38,861 bases of DNA from Campylobacteraceae bacterium. Its GTDB lineage: Bacteria; Campylobacterota; Campylobacteria; Campylobacterales; Sulfurovaceae. The stretch covers positions 13,778-52,638 of the forward strand of contig JALUKQ010000143.1 in assembly GCA_027056485.1 (NCBI GenBank), in the 5' to 3' direction. Each line of letters opens with the position of its first letter. Position 1 is the first letter of the stretch. Shown piece by piece: positions 1 to 7,379 of this stretch. The position numbers and the translations under genes were made by a program. The notes under the pieces were generated by a model that saw nothing but the letters and a program-made list of their open reading frames with translations, ran no database searches and had not been told where the DNA came from.

Positions 1-789
1 TCTACCTCTTTTCCCTCTTACTCTACTAGCTCCAAAATAAGATTCATCTACTTCAACTTCTCCTGATAATGGAGAACTTTCTTTACATATTTTTGCAATT
101 CTTTCTCTAAAAAGCATAAGATAACGAATGGTTTTTGTCTCAAATCCATATTTTTCAAGTTCTTTTACCTCCTCTGTACCCCATGCCAACACTGCATCAT
201 ATCTCATGTTCTTCTCATCTGCTATTTGTGGGTCATCATGACAAATTCCAAAAGCTTCTCCTTGACCTACACCTAAAGTCATTTCACATTGAGGAGGAGT
301 TTCTTTAAACTTTTCTTCTAAACCATGCATTTGTGCCGAAAGCTTTTCCCATGCTTTTTGGGAACTCACTTTATAATCACCTAATTCTCGTACAAAAACA
401 ACATCGGTTGCTTCTCTTTCTACTATTTTGGGGGTATTCATCTTTATCTCCTTATACCTTTCAAGCAGTACCTCTGTACCACTTTTATACTCTGTAGGAG
501 TCGTGCCAAATCGTTTTTTAAATGCTTTTAGGAAACCAGTGGGTGTCTGAAAACCTGCATCTAATGCTACTTCTATCATGCTCGTTTTGCCAAATGTTAG
601 TTCACCTGCTGCTCGTTCAAGCTTAAGCCTTGTAGCGTATGACATTGCCGACTCACCTATATGAATTTTAAATATCCTACAAAAGTGAAAAGGTGAATAC
701 CCAGCTACCTTTGCTAATTTTTTTACATCAAGTTCATCATCTAAATGTCTCTCAATATAATAGGTAACTTGTTGTATCTGTTCATTCAT
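1..789 (-). pseudogene. AraC/GyrI-type regulator fused in frame to IS1595 (ISXO2-like) transposase core, cut by window edge
   Basis: Reading the minus strand from ATG at 789 gives 263 open codons to the window edge. Residues 1-100 are an AraC-type helix-turn-helix pair (AGYSPFHFCRIFK; ALDAGFQTPTGFLKAFKKRFG). Residues about 130-222 are a GyrI-like effector domain (GICHDDPQ, RYDAVLAW). The usual end of GyrI domains is missing. From about residue 224 the protein becomes LMLFRERIAKIC and then EVDESYFGASRVRGKRGR, the first catalytic block of ISXO2-like DDE transposases. The start has an upstream AAGGAAACGAG. I infer that an IS insertion or IS-mediated deletion replaced the regulator's C-terminus, so regulator function is probably lost or altered. 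The transposase end lies outside the window. The regulator and transposase identities are firm; the event that joined them is inference. Confidence 0.8.
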
Positions 790-880
790 CTCGTTTCCTT
801 AGCTTTTGATGTTGATAGTATAGAAGATTTTGAAAATTTTTTCTCTTCCTTGATTGCTAACCTTCTATTTTATGAGTGTT

Positions 881-1036
881 TTAGATGATATTTAAGAAAG
901 TTATCTCTTTTTGTGTAAACTCATCTTGAAATTTTTTTAGACTTTTTGGGTTTAAGTTTTTGCCTATGTGTTTTTGAGTGGAGAGTTTTTTGAGATAAGT
1001 AAGCTCTTTATATTTTGTCTTTTTGAATATATACAT
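881..1036 (-). CDS. small hypothetical ORF (51 aa), possible remnant
   Basis: ATG at 1036 opens 51 codons ending TAA at 881-883. The product is lysine-rich (MYIFKKTKYKELTYLKKL at the start, FTQKEITFLNII at the end) and looks helical. It is in the same frame as, and directly downstream of, the stop codon of the acetyltransferase pseudogene at 1043. I see no convincing ribosome binding site. It may be the surviving tail of a larger eroded gene rather than an independent gene; no family was recognised. Confidence 0.3.
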   Translation of the reverse strand: MYIFKKTKYKELTYLKKLSTQKHIGKNLNPKSLKKFQDEFTQKEITFLNII

Positions 1037-1042
1037 ACAACT

Positions 1043-1250
1043 CTACCAAACCCTTTTCTCTTGCCCCATTCTTGCTATTTTCATTCGTCTAAATACAAAC
1101 TTAGCATAAAATAGTTCTTTAGTAGGGTCAGCATAAAGCAGAGTATTTTTTGATGTTCTTTAGAATCTTCAACTAACTTTTCTATAATTGCTTTGCCTAA
1201 TCCTTGACCTTAATAGTCAGAATGATACACCATATTTTTTAGAATCTATA
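1043..1250 (-). pseudogene. GNAT-family N-acetyltransferase remnant
   Basis: On the minus strand the acetyl-CoA binding motif of GNAT enzymes can be read as HSDY-stop-GQGLGKAIIEKLVEDSKE, with a TAA in place of the usual glutamine codon. After one frame change the conserved C-terminal part follows (LLYADPTKELFYAKFVFRRMK), ending at TAG 1043-1045. The N-terminal half of the domain is absent. One internal stop, one frameshift and a missing N-terminus make this a pseudogene. It lies in the eroded stretch beside the IS-derived chimera. Confidence 0.75.
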
Positions 1251-1298
1251 TCAAACATTTTTAAATTTTGTTTAATATTGCATCGGCATAGATTCTAA
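1239..1298. repeat. 10-bp inverted repeat flanking the 3' part of the intergenic spacer
   Basis: TTAGAATCTA at 1239-1248 is matched by TAGATTCTAA at 1289-1298, with a 40-base AT-rich spacer. It lies about 60 bases upstream of the response regulator gene. It could be an operator or chance; nothing else in 1250-1345 looks coding. Confidence 0.35.
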
Positions 1299-1349
1299 AT
1301 AAAACTAATGTGAGTAAAATGTAAAAGCTAAGATTTCAGCTATTTTGAT

Positions 1350-1355
1350 TAAAAT
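1350..1355 (+). promoter_or_regulatory. -10 box for the response regulator, predicting a leaderless mRNA
   Basis: TAAAAT ends five bases before the ATG at 1361, so a start site 6-7 bases downstream would fall on the start codon. There is no Shine-Dalgarno sequence upstream of the ATG. The -35 region is AT-rich, as is usual in Campylobacterota. Confidence 0.45.
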
Positions 1356-1360
1356 ACATC

Positions 1361-2035
1361 ATGAATAACGAACTATTAAACTTAACCCTTCTCTATGTCG
1401 AAGATGATGAGATTATACGCGAAAATGCTGTGGAGTATCTTTGTGATTATTTTAAAGAGGTCTACCAAGCCAAAGATGGAGTGGAGGCACTAGAGGTCTA
1501 TGGAGCTAAAAAACCAGATATTATTATTACCGATATTAAAATGCCTCGTCTTGATGGCTTGGCTATGGCAAAAAAGATTAGAAGAGAAGATAAAAAAACT
1601 CCTATTGTCATTACTACTGCTTTTACAGATACAGAGTATCTTATGGAGGCTGTGGAGCTACAACTTATTAAATATATCCTTAAACCCATTACTTCTAAAA
1701 AGCTAACTGAGGCTTTAACACTTATCTCTGAGCATCTTCATATCGACAGTATACTCTTTATAGATAGAGAAAAACGGTACGATAGTTTAAATAAATCTCT
1801 AGTGATAGACAAAGAGTTAGTAACCCTTACACATAAGGAGCTACAACTTTTTGATTTACTTGCTAAAAATCATCATAGAGTTGTCAATTATGAAGAGATA
1901 GAGAACCATGTTTGGTACGCTGACTATATGAGCAAAGATGCTCTACGTGCACTCATTAGAACCCTTCGTAAAAAGCTTCAAGGTGATTATATAGAGAATG
2001 TTTCAGGCTTTGGTTATAGGCTCACAGTGAAATAA
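1361..2035 (+). CDS. OmpR-family response regulator
   Basis: This is a 224-aa two-component DNA-binding response regulator. The receiver domain spans residues 8-122, with acidic pocket D15/D16, phosphoacceptor D58 (IITDIKMPRLDG), T85/T86 and K108 before the conserved proline. Residues about 130-224 form an OmpR/PhoB winged helix ending in VSGFGYRL. It precedes the histidine kinase gene by 36 bases and is almost certainly its partner. The ATG has no ribosome binding site but sits just below a -10-like TAAAAT, so translation may be leaderless. The stimulus and targets cannot be read from the sequence. It is complete and of normal length. Confidence 0.93.
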   Translation: MNNELLNLTLLYVEDDEIIRENAVEYLCDYFKEVYQAKDGVEALEVYGAKKPDIIITDIKMPRLDGLAMAKKIRREDKKTPIVITTAFTDTEYLMEAVELQLIKYILKPITSKKLTEALTLISEHLHIDSILFIDREKRYDSLNKSLVIDKELVTLTHKELQLFDLLAKNHHRVVNYEEIENHVWYADYMSKDALRALIRTLRKKLQGDYIENVSGFGYRLTVK

Positions 2036-2059
2036 CATTTTTTTCACATCATTTTGGGT

Positions 2060-2065
2060 TATACT
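2060..2065 (+). promoter_or_regulatory. -10 box for the histidine kinase gene, predicting a leaderless mRNA
   Basis: TATACT at 2060-2065 lies six bases before the ATG at 2072. No ribosome binding site is visible, so the kinase may have its own leaderless transcript besides read-through from the regulator gene. Confidence 0.4.
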
Positions 2066-2071
2066 ACAGAT

Positions 2072-3862
2072 ATGAAAAAGCTTATTCTCTTATCTATCCT
2101 CTTCTCTACACTTCTTTTAGCCGATGGTAGAGCATTGGTAGTAAAATCATTCTATACCAATGAAGATATAAATATAAGCACGATAGATAGATATGCGTCT
2201 AAATTTAAGATAAGAACACAAGATGAGGAGGATGTAGAGTTTGAAATTGTCCTTTTTGATAGTGAAGAGGACTCTACTCTAAAACAGAACAATACCAAAA
2301 AATACACATGGTTTATGTTAGAGTTTGATGATAATCTTACAAGTGGGAACTACTGGGTTGAGCATACCAATTTTGAGTTTACTAAACACACCTTTACACC
2401 TCAACAATCAGTAGATAATTTTTCACTCTTAGGACGGAGGTTTTTCTCATTTACCTATGATAGCTCAAGAGATGCTAGACGATATTTTTTAAAAGCAATT
2501 CCCAAACAATCACACGTTGTCGCACAAGCAACGCTCTACACCCCACAAAGTTTCTCAACATGGGCAGATAGCTATGGTCTAAAACTACTGCTTTACTTTT
2601 TTCTCTTTGGGGTTATCTTTATGACAGCTATCTATAATGGGGCATTGTATCTTTATAATCGTGAAAAATCATTTCTTTACTATATGTTGATGCAGATTTT
2701 TATGGTGGGTGTTTTGATATACCAAACTGATATTATTCAAATTTACGTCATGGGCAATGTAGAAGATGAAGAGATAGCTATCTTCTTCTATTTTATTCTT
2801 GTGGAGGTAGCGATTATTTTTATACTCTACTTTATACGTGCATTTTTAGAAACCAAAAAATATCTATCTTTTCATGATAAGATTTTACACTACATTACTC
2901 TTTTTGCTTGGGTCGATTTGGTACTCTTTTTTGTGCCTATTATGCTGATACTACAGATATATAGTTTTGTAATACTCTATGTGGTTGTTGTAGCGTGGCT
3001 TCGTTTTAGACAAGGCTATAGACCAGCACTTTTTTTCCTCTTTGGTTGGTCGGCACTAATGGTTGGGGTGTTTATTTCAGATTTTTTTTCTGAAAACTTT
3101 TTGCCTATTGATTCTCTTGTCATTGGCTCGACCATTGAAGCACTATTTTTAGCGATTGCTATCTCCTATAAGATGCGAGAGATTAGAGATGAGAAAGAGG
3201 AGCAAAAAGAGCTTTTAGTTCACCAAAGCAAACTCGCCTCTATGGGTGAGATGTTAGGAAACATCGCCCACCAATGGAGACAACCCCTTACACGTATGGG
3301 CTACATACTCATGAACATAGAGTCCAAAGACAAAGAGGAGCGTCACAGTAAAAAACTAGAAGAGGCATCCCTGCAACTGGAGTTTATGTCTCAAACGATT
3401 GATGACTTTAGAGACTTCTATAGACCCAAAAAAGAGAAAGAGTCTTTTGATTTGGTAGAAGAGACCCAAAAGGTCATTGCTCTACTAAATCTAAATGAGA
3501 TTGAAGTTGAACTAAAAGCCAAAGAGGAGATAACGATTGTCAACTATAAAAATGAGTACAAACAGGTGATACTAAACCTTTTAGTCAATGCAAAAGATGT
3601 ACTGTTACAACGAGCCATATCCTCCCCTAAAATCACCATAGAGATAAACCAAGAGTACCTTAGCATCAGTGATAATGCAGGAGGCATAGAGCTTGACAAT
3701 ATTCAAAAGGTATTTGAGCCATATTTTAGTACAAAAAGAGATGGACTAGGTATTGGGCTTTATATGTCTAAGACTATTATTGAAAAAAATATGGGAGGGA
3801 AGATAGAGGTTGAAAACAGTGAACAAGGTGCACTATTTAGGTTTTTATTTACAAAAAACTAA
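2072..3862 (+). CDS. 7TM-DISM type sensor histidine kinase
   Basis: This 596-aa membrane sensor kinase starts at ATG 2072, because MKKLILLSILFSTLLLADG is a good signal peptide; a TTG at 2054 would add six residues and spoil it. Residues about 20-165 form a periplasmic 7TMR-DISMED2-like beta domain, followed by about seven membrane segments (roughly 175-375), a short coiled linker, and a HisKA-type H-box with H400 (GNIAHQWRQPLTRMG). The HATPase domain shows an N-box (NLLVNAKD), G1 (DNAGGI) and G2 (GLGIGLYMSK). The HQWRQPL H-box is common in Campylobacterota kinases. It should autophosphorylate and pass phosphate to the regulator encoded upstream. The ligand is unknown; DISMED2 domains are thought to bind carbohydrates or similar ligands. 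Confidence 0.92.
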   Translation: MKKLILLSILFSTLLLADGRALVVKSFYTNEDINISTIDRYASKFKIRTQDEEDVEFEIVLFDSEEDSTLKQNNTKKYTWFMLEFDDNLTSGNYWVEHTNFEFTKHTFTPQQSVDNFSLLGRRFFSFTYDSSRDARRYFLKAIPKQSHVVAQATLYTPQSFSTWADSYGLKLLLYFFLFGVIFMTAIYNGALYLYNREKSFLYYMLMQIFMVGVLIYQTDIIQIYVMGNVEDEEIAIFFYFILVEVAIIFILYFIRAFLETKKYLSFHDKILHYITLFAWVDLVLFFVPIMLILQIYSFVILYVVVVAWLRFRQGYRPALFFLFGWSALMVGVFISDFFSENFLPIDSLVIGSTIEALFLAIAISYKMREIRDEKEEQKELLVHQSKLASMGEMLGNIAHQWRQPLTRMGYILMNIESKDKEERHSKKLEEASLQLEFMSQTIDDFRDFYRPKKEKESFDLVEETQKVIALLNLNEIEVELKAKEEITIVNYKNEYKQVILNLLVNAKDVLLQRAISSPKITIEINQEYLSISDNAGGIELDNIQKVFEPYFSTKRDGLGIGLYMSKTIIEKNMGGKIEVENSEQGALFRFLFTKN

Positions 3863-3863
3863 T

Positions 3864-4748
3864 CTATAATAACTTTTTAAAATCCTCAAACTCAAACAAC
3901 AATAAATCTTTAGCTATACAATTCTTCAGTTCATTAGAGAAACCACTCTTAGAGAAGAGTGCAAAAACATCTATATCTAATTCTGAAGTTTCTGCTTTTG
4001 CTCTTAATTTTGTGAGTTCGCTTTTACACACACGTCTGCTGGTATATTTACACTCGCCAAGTATCTGTCTGCCATCTTTGTGGGTTGCCCAGATATCAAA
4101 TTCGCTGTGTTTGTCCCAGTAGTTTCCGTTGATGGTTAACTGATTTTTAAAGTGTAGGTTTAGTAGCTCTTGTGACAACTGTTCAAAAACAAAGGAGTGT
4201 AGGCGAGAGAAATGTTTTTCAAAGTTTTCAAAAAAACGTTTAGAGTCACCTTTTTTTAGTTCTTGATGATAGGGTTCTACAAAACCAAACCAAAAACGAT
4301 GAAAAGGCTTTTTAAAGTAGACTTTTGGTTCTATTTTATAAGAGCGTAATGCCTTTTCTAGTTTTTGATTTGGGTATTTTTTTAGTGGGGCTTCTCTGGA
4401 CTCTTCAAACTCTATAATGCCCAACTCTTTCAACTCGTCAAGAAGTCGTAAACCTAGACTATCACCAACTCTTGCTTTTCTAAAGACATTAGAGAGACGA
4501 CCATCACCACGAGCTATAGAGACCAAAAGCCAACGATAAGGTTCTTCTATAATATATGAGGGAGAGATAAGTTCGTTTAGAACTTTATATTTTTCTACAA
4601 AATTAAAACGAATTATGGATTCTAAATCATCAAAGAAATCAAGCTCTAAAGCCTCTTCCATTCCTCCGAAAACTGCGAAATATTCAAATGCCTGTTCTAG
4701 CTCTAAGTAGCCAAAATGCTGAAAGAAATTTTGAAATTGCGTTTTAAT
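3864..4748 (-). CDS. DUF234-type protein (ATPase-associated, nuclease-like C-terminus), possible ATT start
   Basis: The protein resembles the DUF234 C-terminal module of archaeal-type STAND/Arch_ATPases, without the ATPase. A winged-helix-like region (GDGRLSNVFRKARVGDSLGLRLLDEL) is followed by a PD-(D/E)XK-like core (SEFDIWATHKDGRQILGECKYTSR: D, then ExK). The first ATG is at 4661 (265 aa), but the frame stays open upstream and family-like residues continue there (FFQHFGYLELEQAFEYFAVFGG). The only well-placed start is ATT at 4748, eight bases after AAAAGGA, giving 294 aa. So the gene either uses a rare ATT start, lost its ATG by mutation, or starts at 4661 without its conserved N-terminus. 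It is divergent from the helicase gene. Function unknown; nuclease activity is inference. Confidence 0.65.
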   Translation of the reverse strand: MKTQFQNFFQHFGYLELEQAFEYFAVFGGMEEALELDFFDDLESIIRFNFVEKYKVLNELISPSYIIEEPYRWLLVSIARGDGRLSNVFRKARVGDSLGLRLLDELKELGIIEFEESREAPLKKYPNQKLEKALRSYKIEPKVYFKKPFHRFWFGFVEPYHQELKKGDSKRFFENFEKHFSRLHSFVFEQLSQELLNLHFKNQLTINGNYWDKHSEFDIWATHKDGRQILGECKYTSRRVCKSELTKLRAKAETSELDIDVFALFSKSGFSNELKNCIAKDLLLFEFEDFKKLL

Positions 4749-4774
4749 TTGTGAAATCCTTTTGAGTTTATTAC

Positions 4775-4808
4775 TTATCTATTACTATATTATAGTAAAA
4801 TAAGATAA
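4775..4808. promoter_or_regulatory. two-tier palindrome in a divergent promoter region
   Basis: TTACTATA (4782-4789), one central T, then TATAGTAA (4791-4798) is a perfect 17-base palindrome. TTATCT (4775-4780) and AGATAA (4803-4808) add outer arms with slightly uneven spacing. It lies between the divergent DUF234 and helicase genes and overlaps -10-like sequences, so it could be a shared operator. Confidence 0.45.
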
Positions 4809-4824
4809 AAAATCAAGGGTTTTC

Positions 4825-6147
4825 GTGAGCGATGTCGATTTAGTCTTAAAGCACTTAAAAAGTAACAATGTTTTTCTAACTGGTGGAGCTGGTGTAGGTA
4901 AAAGCTATACCACTACTGAAATCATAAGGCTTTATCGTTCTCAAACAGACGAACAAGTGGTTGCTTTGGGTTCAACTGGGGTGAGTGCTGTAAACATTGG
5001 TGGGTATACCATTCACAGTTTTTTTGCTTTTGGAATCTCTTCAAACTTTGAAGAGCTTGACCAAAATGACAAACGTTCACGCTCACGACTTGCTGAACTC
5101 AAAAAGATTTTAAAAGCAACTGACCTCATCATTATAGATGAAATCTCTATGGTCTCTTCTAACATGATGGAGATGATAAGCTACCGTTTAAGCTCTATGG
5201 GCTACCTAGGAAAGCTTCTTTTTGTAGGAGACTTTTTTCAGCTTCCACCTGTACAGAAGTTTGGACAGAATAGCCCAGATATATTTGGAGAAAAACTCTA
5301 TGCTTTTGAGTCTGACGCTTGGCGAAGCTTTGCTCCTGTGGTTATAGAACTCACCGAAATGAAACGAACTTCTGATGCAGAATTTACCCACATACTCCAT
5401 AAAGTACGTGTAGGTGAGTGTGACCATGAAGTAACCAATTACATGCTTAGACTTACAAATACAGAGATAAAAGATGAGAACCCTACTTTTCTTTTTGGTC
5501 GAAATGCAGAGGTAAATTCTACCAACAAGAGTAAATTAGAGGCTGTAGATGCTGAGGAGCATCTACTTTTTGCTACCTATGAAGAGCATCAAGGCAGAGT
5601 TCATGAAAAACGTTTGGCTTCATGGAAAAAAATGTTACCTGTAGAAGAACAACTTACTCTAAAGGTAGGTGTTCCTGTACTCTTTACCATTAACAAATGG
5701 GGCAAGTATGCCAACGGTGAACGAGGTATTATACAACGTATAGAAGATGAGTACATCGTCGTAGAAAAAGAGGAGATATTTGTACGGGTGGAACGGCATG
5801 ACTTTGACCTTTTAGAGATGCAAAGCGATGAAAATGGGAAAATAAAAAACGTAAAACTAGCAACTATTTCACAGTTTCCACTTAAACTTGCCTACGCTGT
5901 AACCATTCATAAAAGCCAAGGAATGAGCATAGACAACTTGGTCTGTAATGTGGACAATATTTTTGCCCCAAGTCAGTTTTATGTAGCCATCTCACGAGCC
6001 ATTAACCCTAAAAACCTACGATTGGACTTTAACCGTGGAGACTTAACAGGGTATTTAAGGCGAATGGTCAATGTAGACCAACGTGTAGTAGCCTACTATA
6101 CCCAACTGGGTCAAGCCTACGTAACAAATGAAGAGTTACCTTTTTAG
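4825..6147 (+). CDS. Pif1/RecD-like superfamily 1B DNA helicase
   Basis: This 440-aa ATP-dependent helicase starts at GTG 4825, preceded by AAGGG. Walker A is GGAGVGKSYTT (residues 20-30), motif Ia includes STGVSAVNIGGYTIHSFF, Walker B is LIIIDEIS (D104/E105), then FVGDFFQLPP (motif III, Q-P), and near the C-terminus AVTIHKSQGMS (motif V) and VAISRA (motif VI, arginine finger). These are the complete SF1B motifs of Pif1-type enzymes, with the size typical of bacterial Pif1. It probably unwinds DNA 5' to 3' and acts on G-quadruplexes or stalled forks. It is followed almost without gap by the PqiA-like genes, but that link looks positional only. Confidence 0.88.
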   Translation: MSDVDLVLKHLKSNNVFLTGGAGVGKSYTTTEIIRLYRSQTDEQVVALGSTGVSAVNIGGYTIHSFFAFGISSNFEELDQNDKRSRSRLAELKKILKATDLIIIDEISMVSSNMMEMISYRLSSMGYLGKLLFVGDFFQLPPVQKFGQNSPDIFGEKLYAFESDAWRSFAPVVIELTEMKRTSDAEFTHILHKVRVGECDHEVTNYMLRLTNTEIKDENPTFLFGRNAEVNSTNKSKLEAVDAEEHLLFATYEEHQGRVHEKRLASWKKMLPVEEQLTLKVGVPVLFTINKWGKYANGERGIIQRIEDEYIVVEKEEIFVRVERHDFDLLEMQSDENGKIKNVKLATISQFPLKLAYAVTIHKSQGMSIDNLVCNVDNIFAPSQFYVAISRAINPKNLRLDFNRGDLTGYLRRMVNVDQRVVAYYTQLGQAYVTNEELPF

Positions 6148-6148
6148 T

Positions 6149-6781
6149 ATGAAAAATAGTGAATTAGACAACCTCATCATCTGTCATAAATGTCATACGC
6201 TACATGAAAAAGTTCCTCTTAAAGAAGGAGCGAAGGCACTCTGCAGTAAATGTAATATCGTTCTATATAAAAATGACAAACATGTACTAGATAGAACTTT
6301 AGCCTTGGTTATAACAGCATTCATCTCACTAATTGTTGCTTTTGAATTTACCATTGTTACTATTAACATTAATGGTTTAGAGCAGAGTTTAAACCTCACT
6401 TCTCTTTTTATTGTTATACTTGAAAACAAACAATACATAGTAGGGATTATGCTTCTTTTTCTTATTGTTATTTTTCCTTTTATAATTTTAATCTCTATGT
6501 TTTTTCTTATTATATATATGAAAATGGGTAAAGCAGAGTACTTGGTAAGGCGAATACTAATTCTTCTAGCTCATCTTAGACCATGGAGTATGGTTGATAT
6601 ATTTTTTATCTCCCTATTAGTAGCAATGGTTAAACTTTTTGATGTCGCACAAATAGAACTTGGGGTATCTTTTGTTGCTTTTATAATGACACTTTTTTTA
6701 GATGCTATCATCACTAAAAATATTAGTTTTTATGAACTTTGGGAACATCATGACAAAATTTATGGAGCTAATAATGCTTAG
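6149..6781 (+). CDS. PqiA/LetA-like membrane protein, first half-size copy
   Basis: This is a 210-aa inner-membrane protein with an N-terminal zinc ribbon (CHKCH and CSKC, residues about 11-35) and four membrane helices, the unit that occurs twice in E. coli PqiA and YebS/LetA. The start is taken as ATG 6149, just after the helicase stop; an in-frame ATG at 6128 would overlap the helicase gene by 20 bases and has no better ribosome site. The conserved RPWSMVDIF motif of the family is present. With the next gene it would form a heteromeric equivalent of the two-domain PqiA. It likely hands lipid to, or anchors, the MCE protein encoded downstream. The PqiA family call is confident; the substrate is unknown. 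Confidence 0.85.
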   Translation: MKNSELDNLIICHKCHTLHEKVPLKEGAKALCSKCNIVLYKNDKHVLDRTLALVITAFISLIVAFEFTIVTININGLEQSLNLTSLFIVILENKQYIVGIMLLFLIVIFPFIILISMFFLIIYMKMGKAEYLVRRILILLAHLRPWSMVDIFFISLLVAMVKLFDVAQIELGVSFVAFIMTLFLDAIITKNISFYELWEHHDKIYGANNA

Positions 6782-7379
6782 AAAAAGAAGACATTTTACA
6801 CGTTGCCATATCTGTGAAGCTGTCAATTATGATAATAAAAAAAATATAAACTGTAGACGCTGTCAATCTAAAATACATAAACCAAAACATATCTCTTACC
6901 ACAAAACATTGGCTTTTTTAATCACAGCTATCATACTCTATATCCCAGCCAATCTCTACCCCATTCTCATAAGTAAACAGTTTGGTATAGTTACGGAGAG
7001 TACCATTATGGGTGGTATTTTACACCTTTGGGAGCATGGCTCTTACCCTATTGCTATTATTATTTTAGTGGCTTCTGTTTTTGTTCCTATATTAAAATTT
7101 TTATTTATAATCTATTTACTATTATCAAGTAAGTATAATGTTAAATCATCAAAAGTTGATAAACACAAACTTTTTTACATTACAGAAGCCATAGGACCAT
7201 GGTCAATGATAGACGTATTTGTAGTACTTATACTCTCAGTACTCATACATTTTTCTGGTGTGCAAATCTATCCAGGTATAGGGGCAACAGCCTTTGCACT
7301 AATGGTCTTTTTTACCATGCTCTCTGCTTTGTCATTTGATACTAGATTAATTAAAAAGAGGTTCAATGCAAAAATATAA
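6774..7379 (+). CDS. PqiA/LetA-like membrane protein, second half-size copy
   Basis: The start is ATG 6774, with GGAG seven bases upstream (GGAGCTAATAATG) and an 8-base overlap with the preceding gene; an earlier ATG at 6702 lies inside that gene. The 201-aa product has a zinc ribbon (CHIC, CRRC), the PqiA signature ILYIPANLYPI, four membrane helices, and GPWSMIDVFVV near the end. It pairs with the first copy to rebuild the two-lobed PqiA fold. It overlaps the MCE gene by 14 bases, so the operon is translationally coupled. Confidence 0.87.
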   Translation: MLRKRRHFTRCHICEAVNYDNKKNINCRRCQSKIHKPKHISYHKTLAFLITAIILYIPANLYPILISKQFGIVTESTIMGGILHLWEHGSYPIAIIILVASVFVPILKFLFIIYLLLSSKYNVKSSKVDKHKLFYITEAIGPWSMIDVFVVLILSVLIHFSGVQIYPGIGATAFALMVFFTMLSALSFDTRLIKKRFNAKI

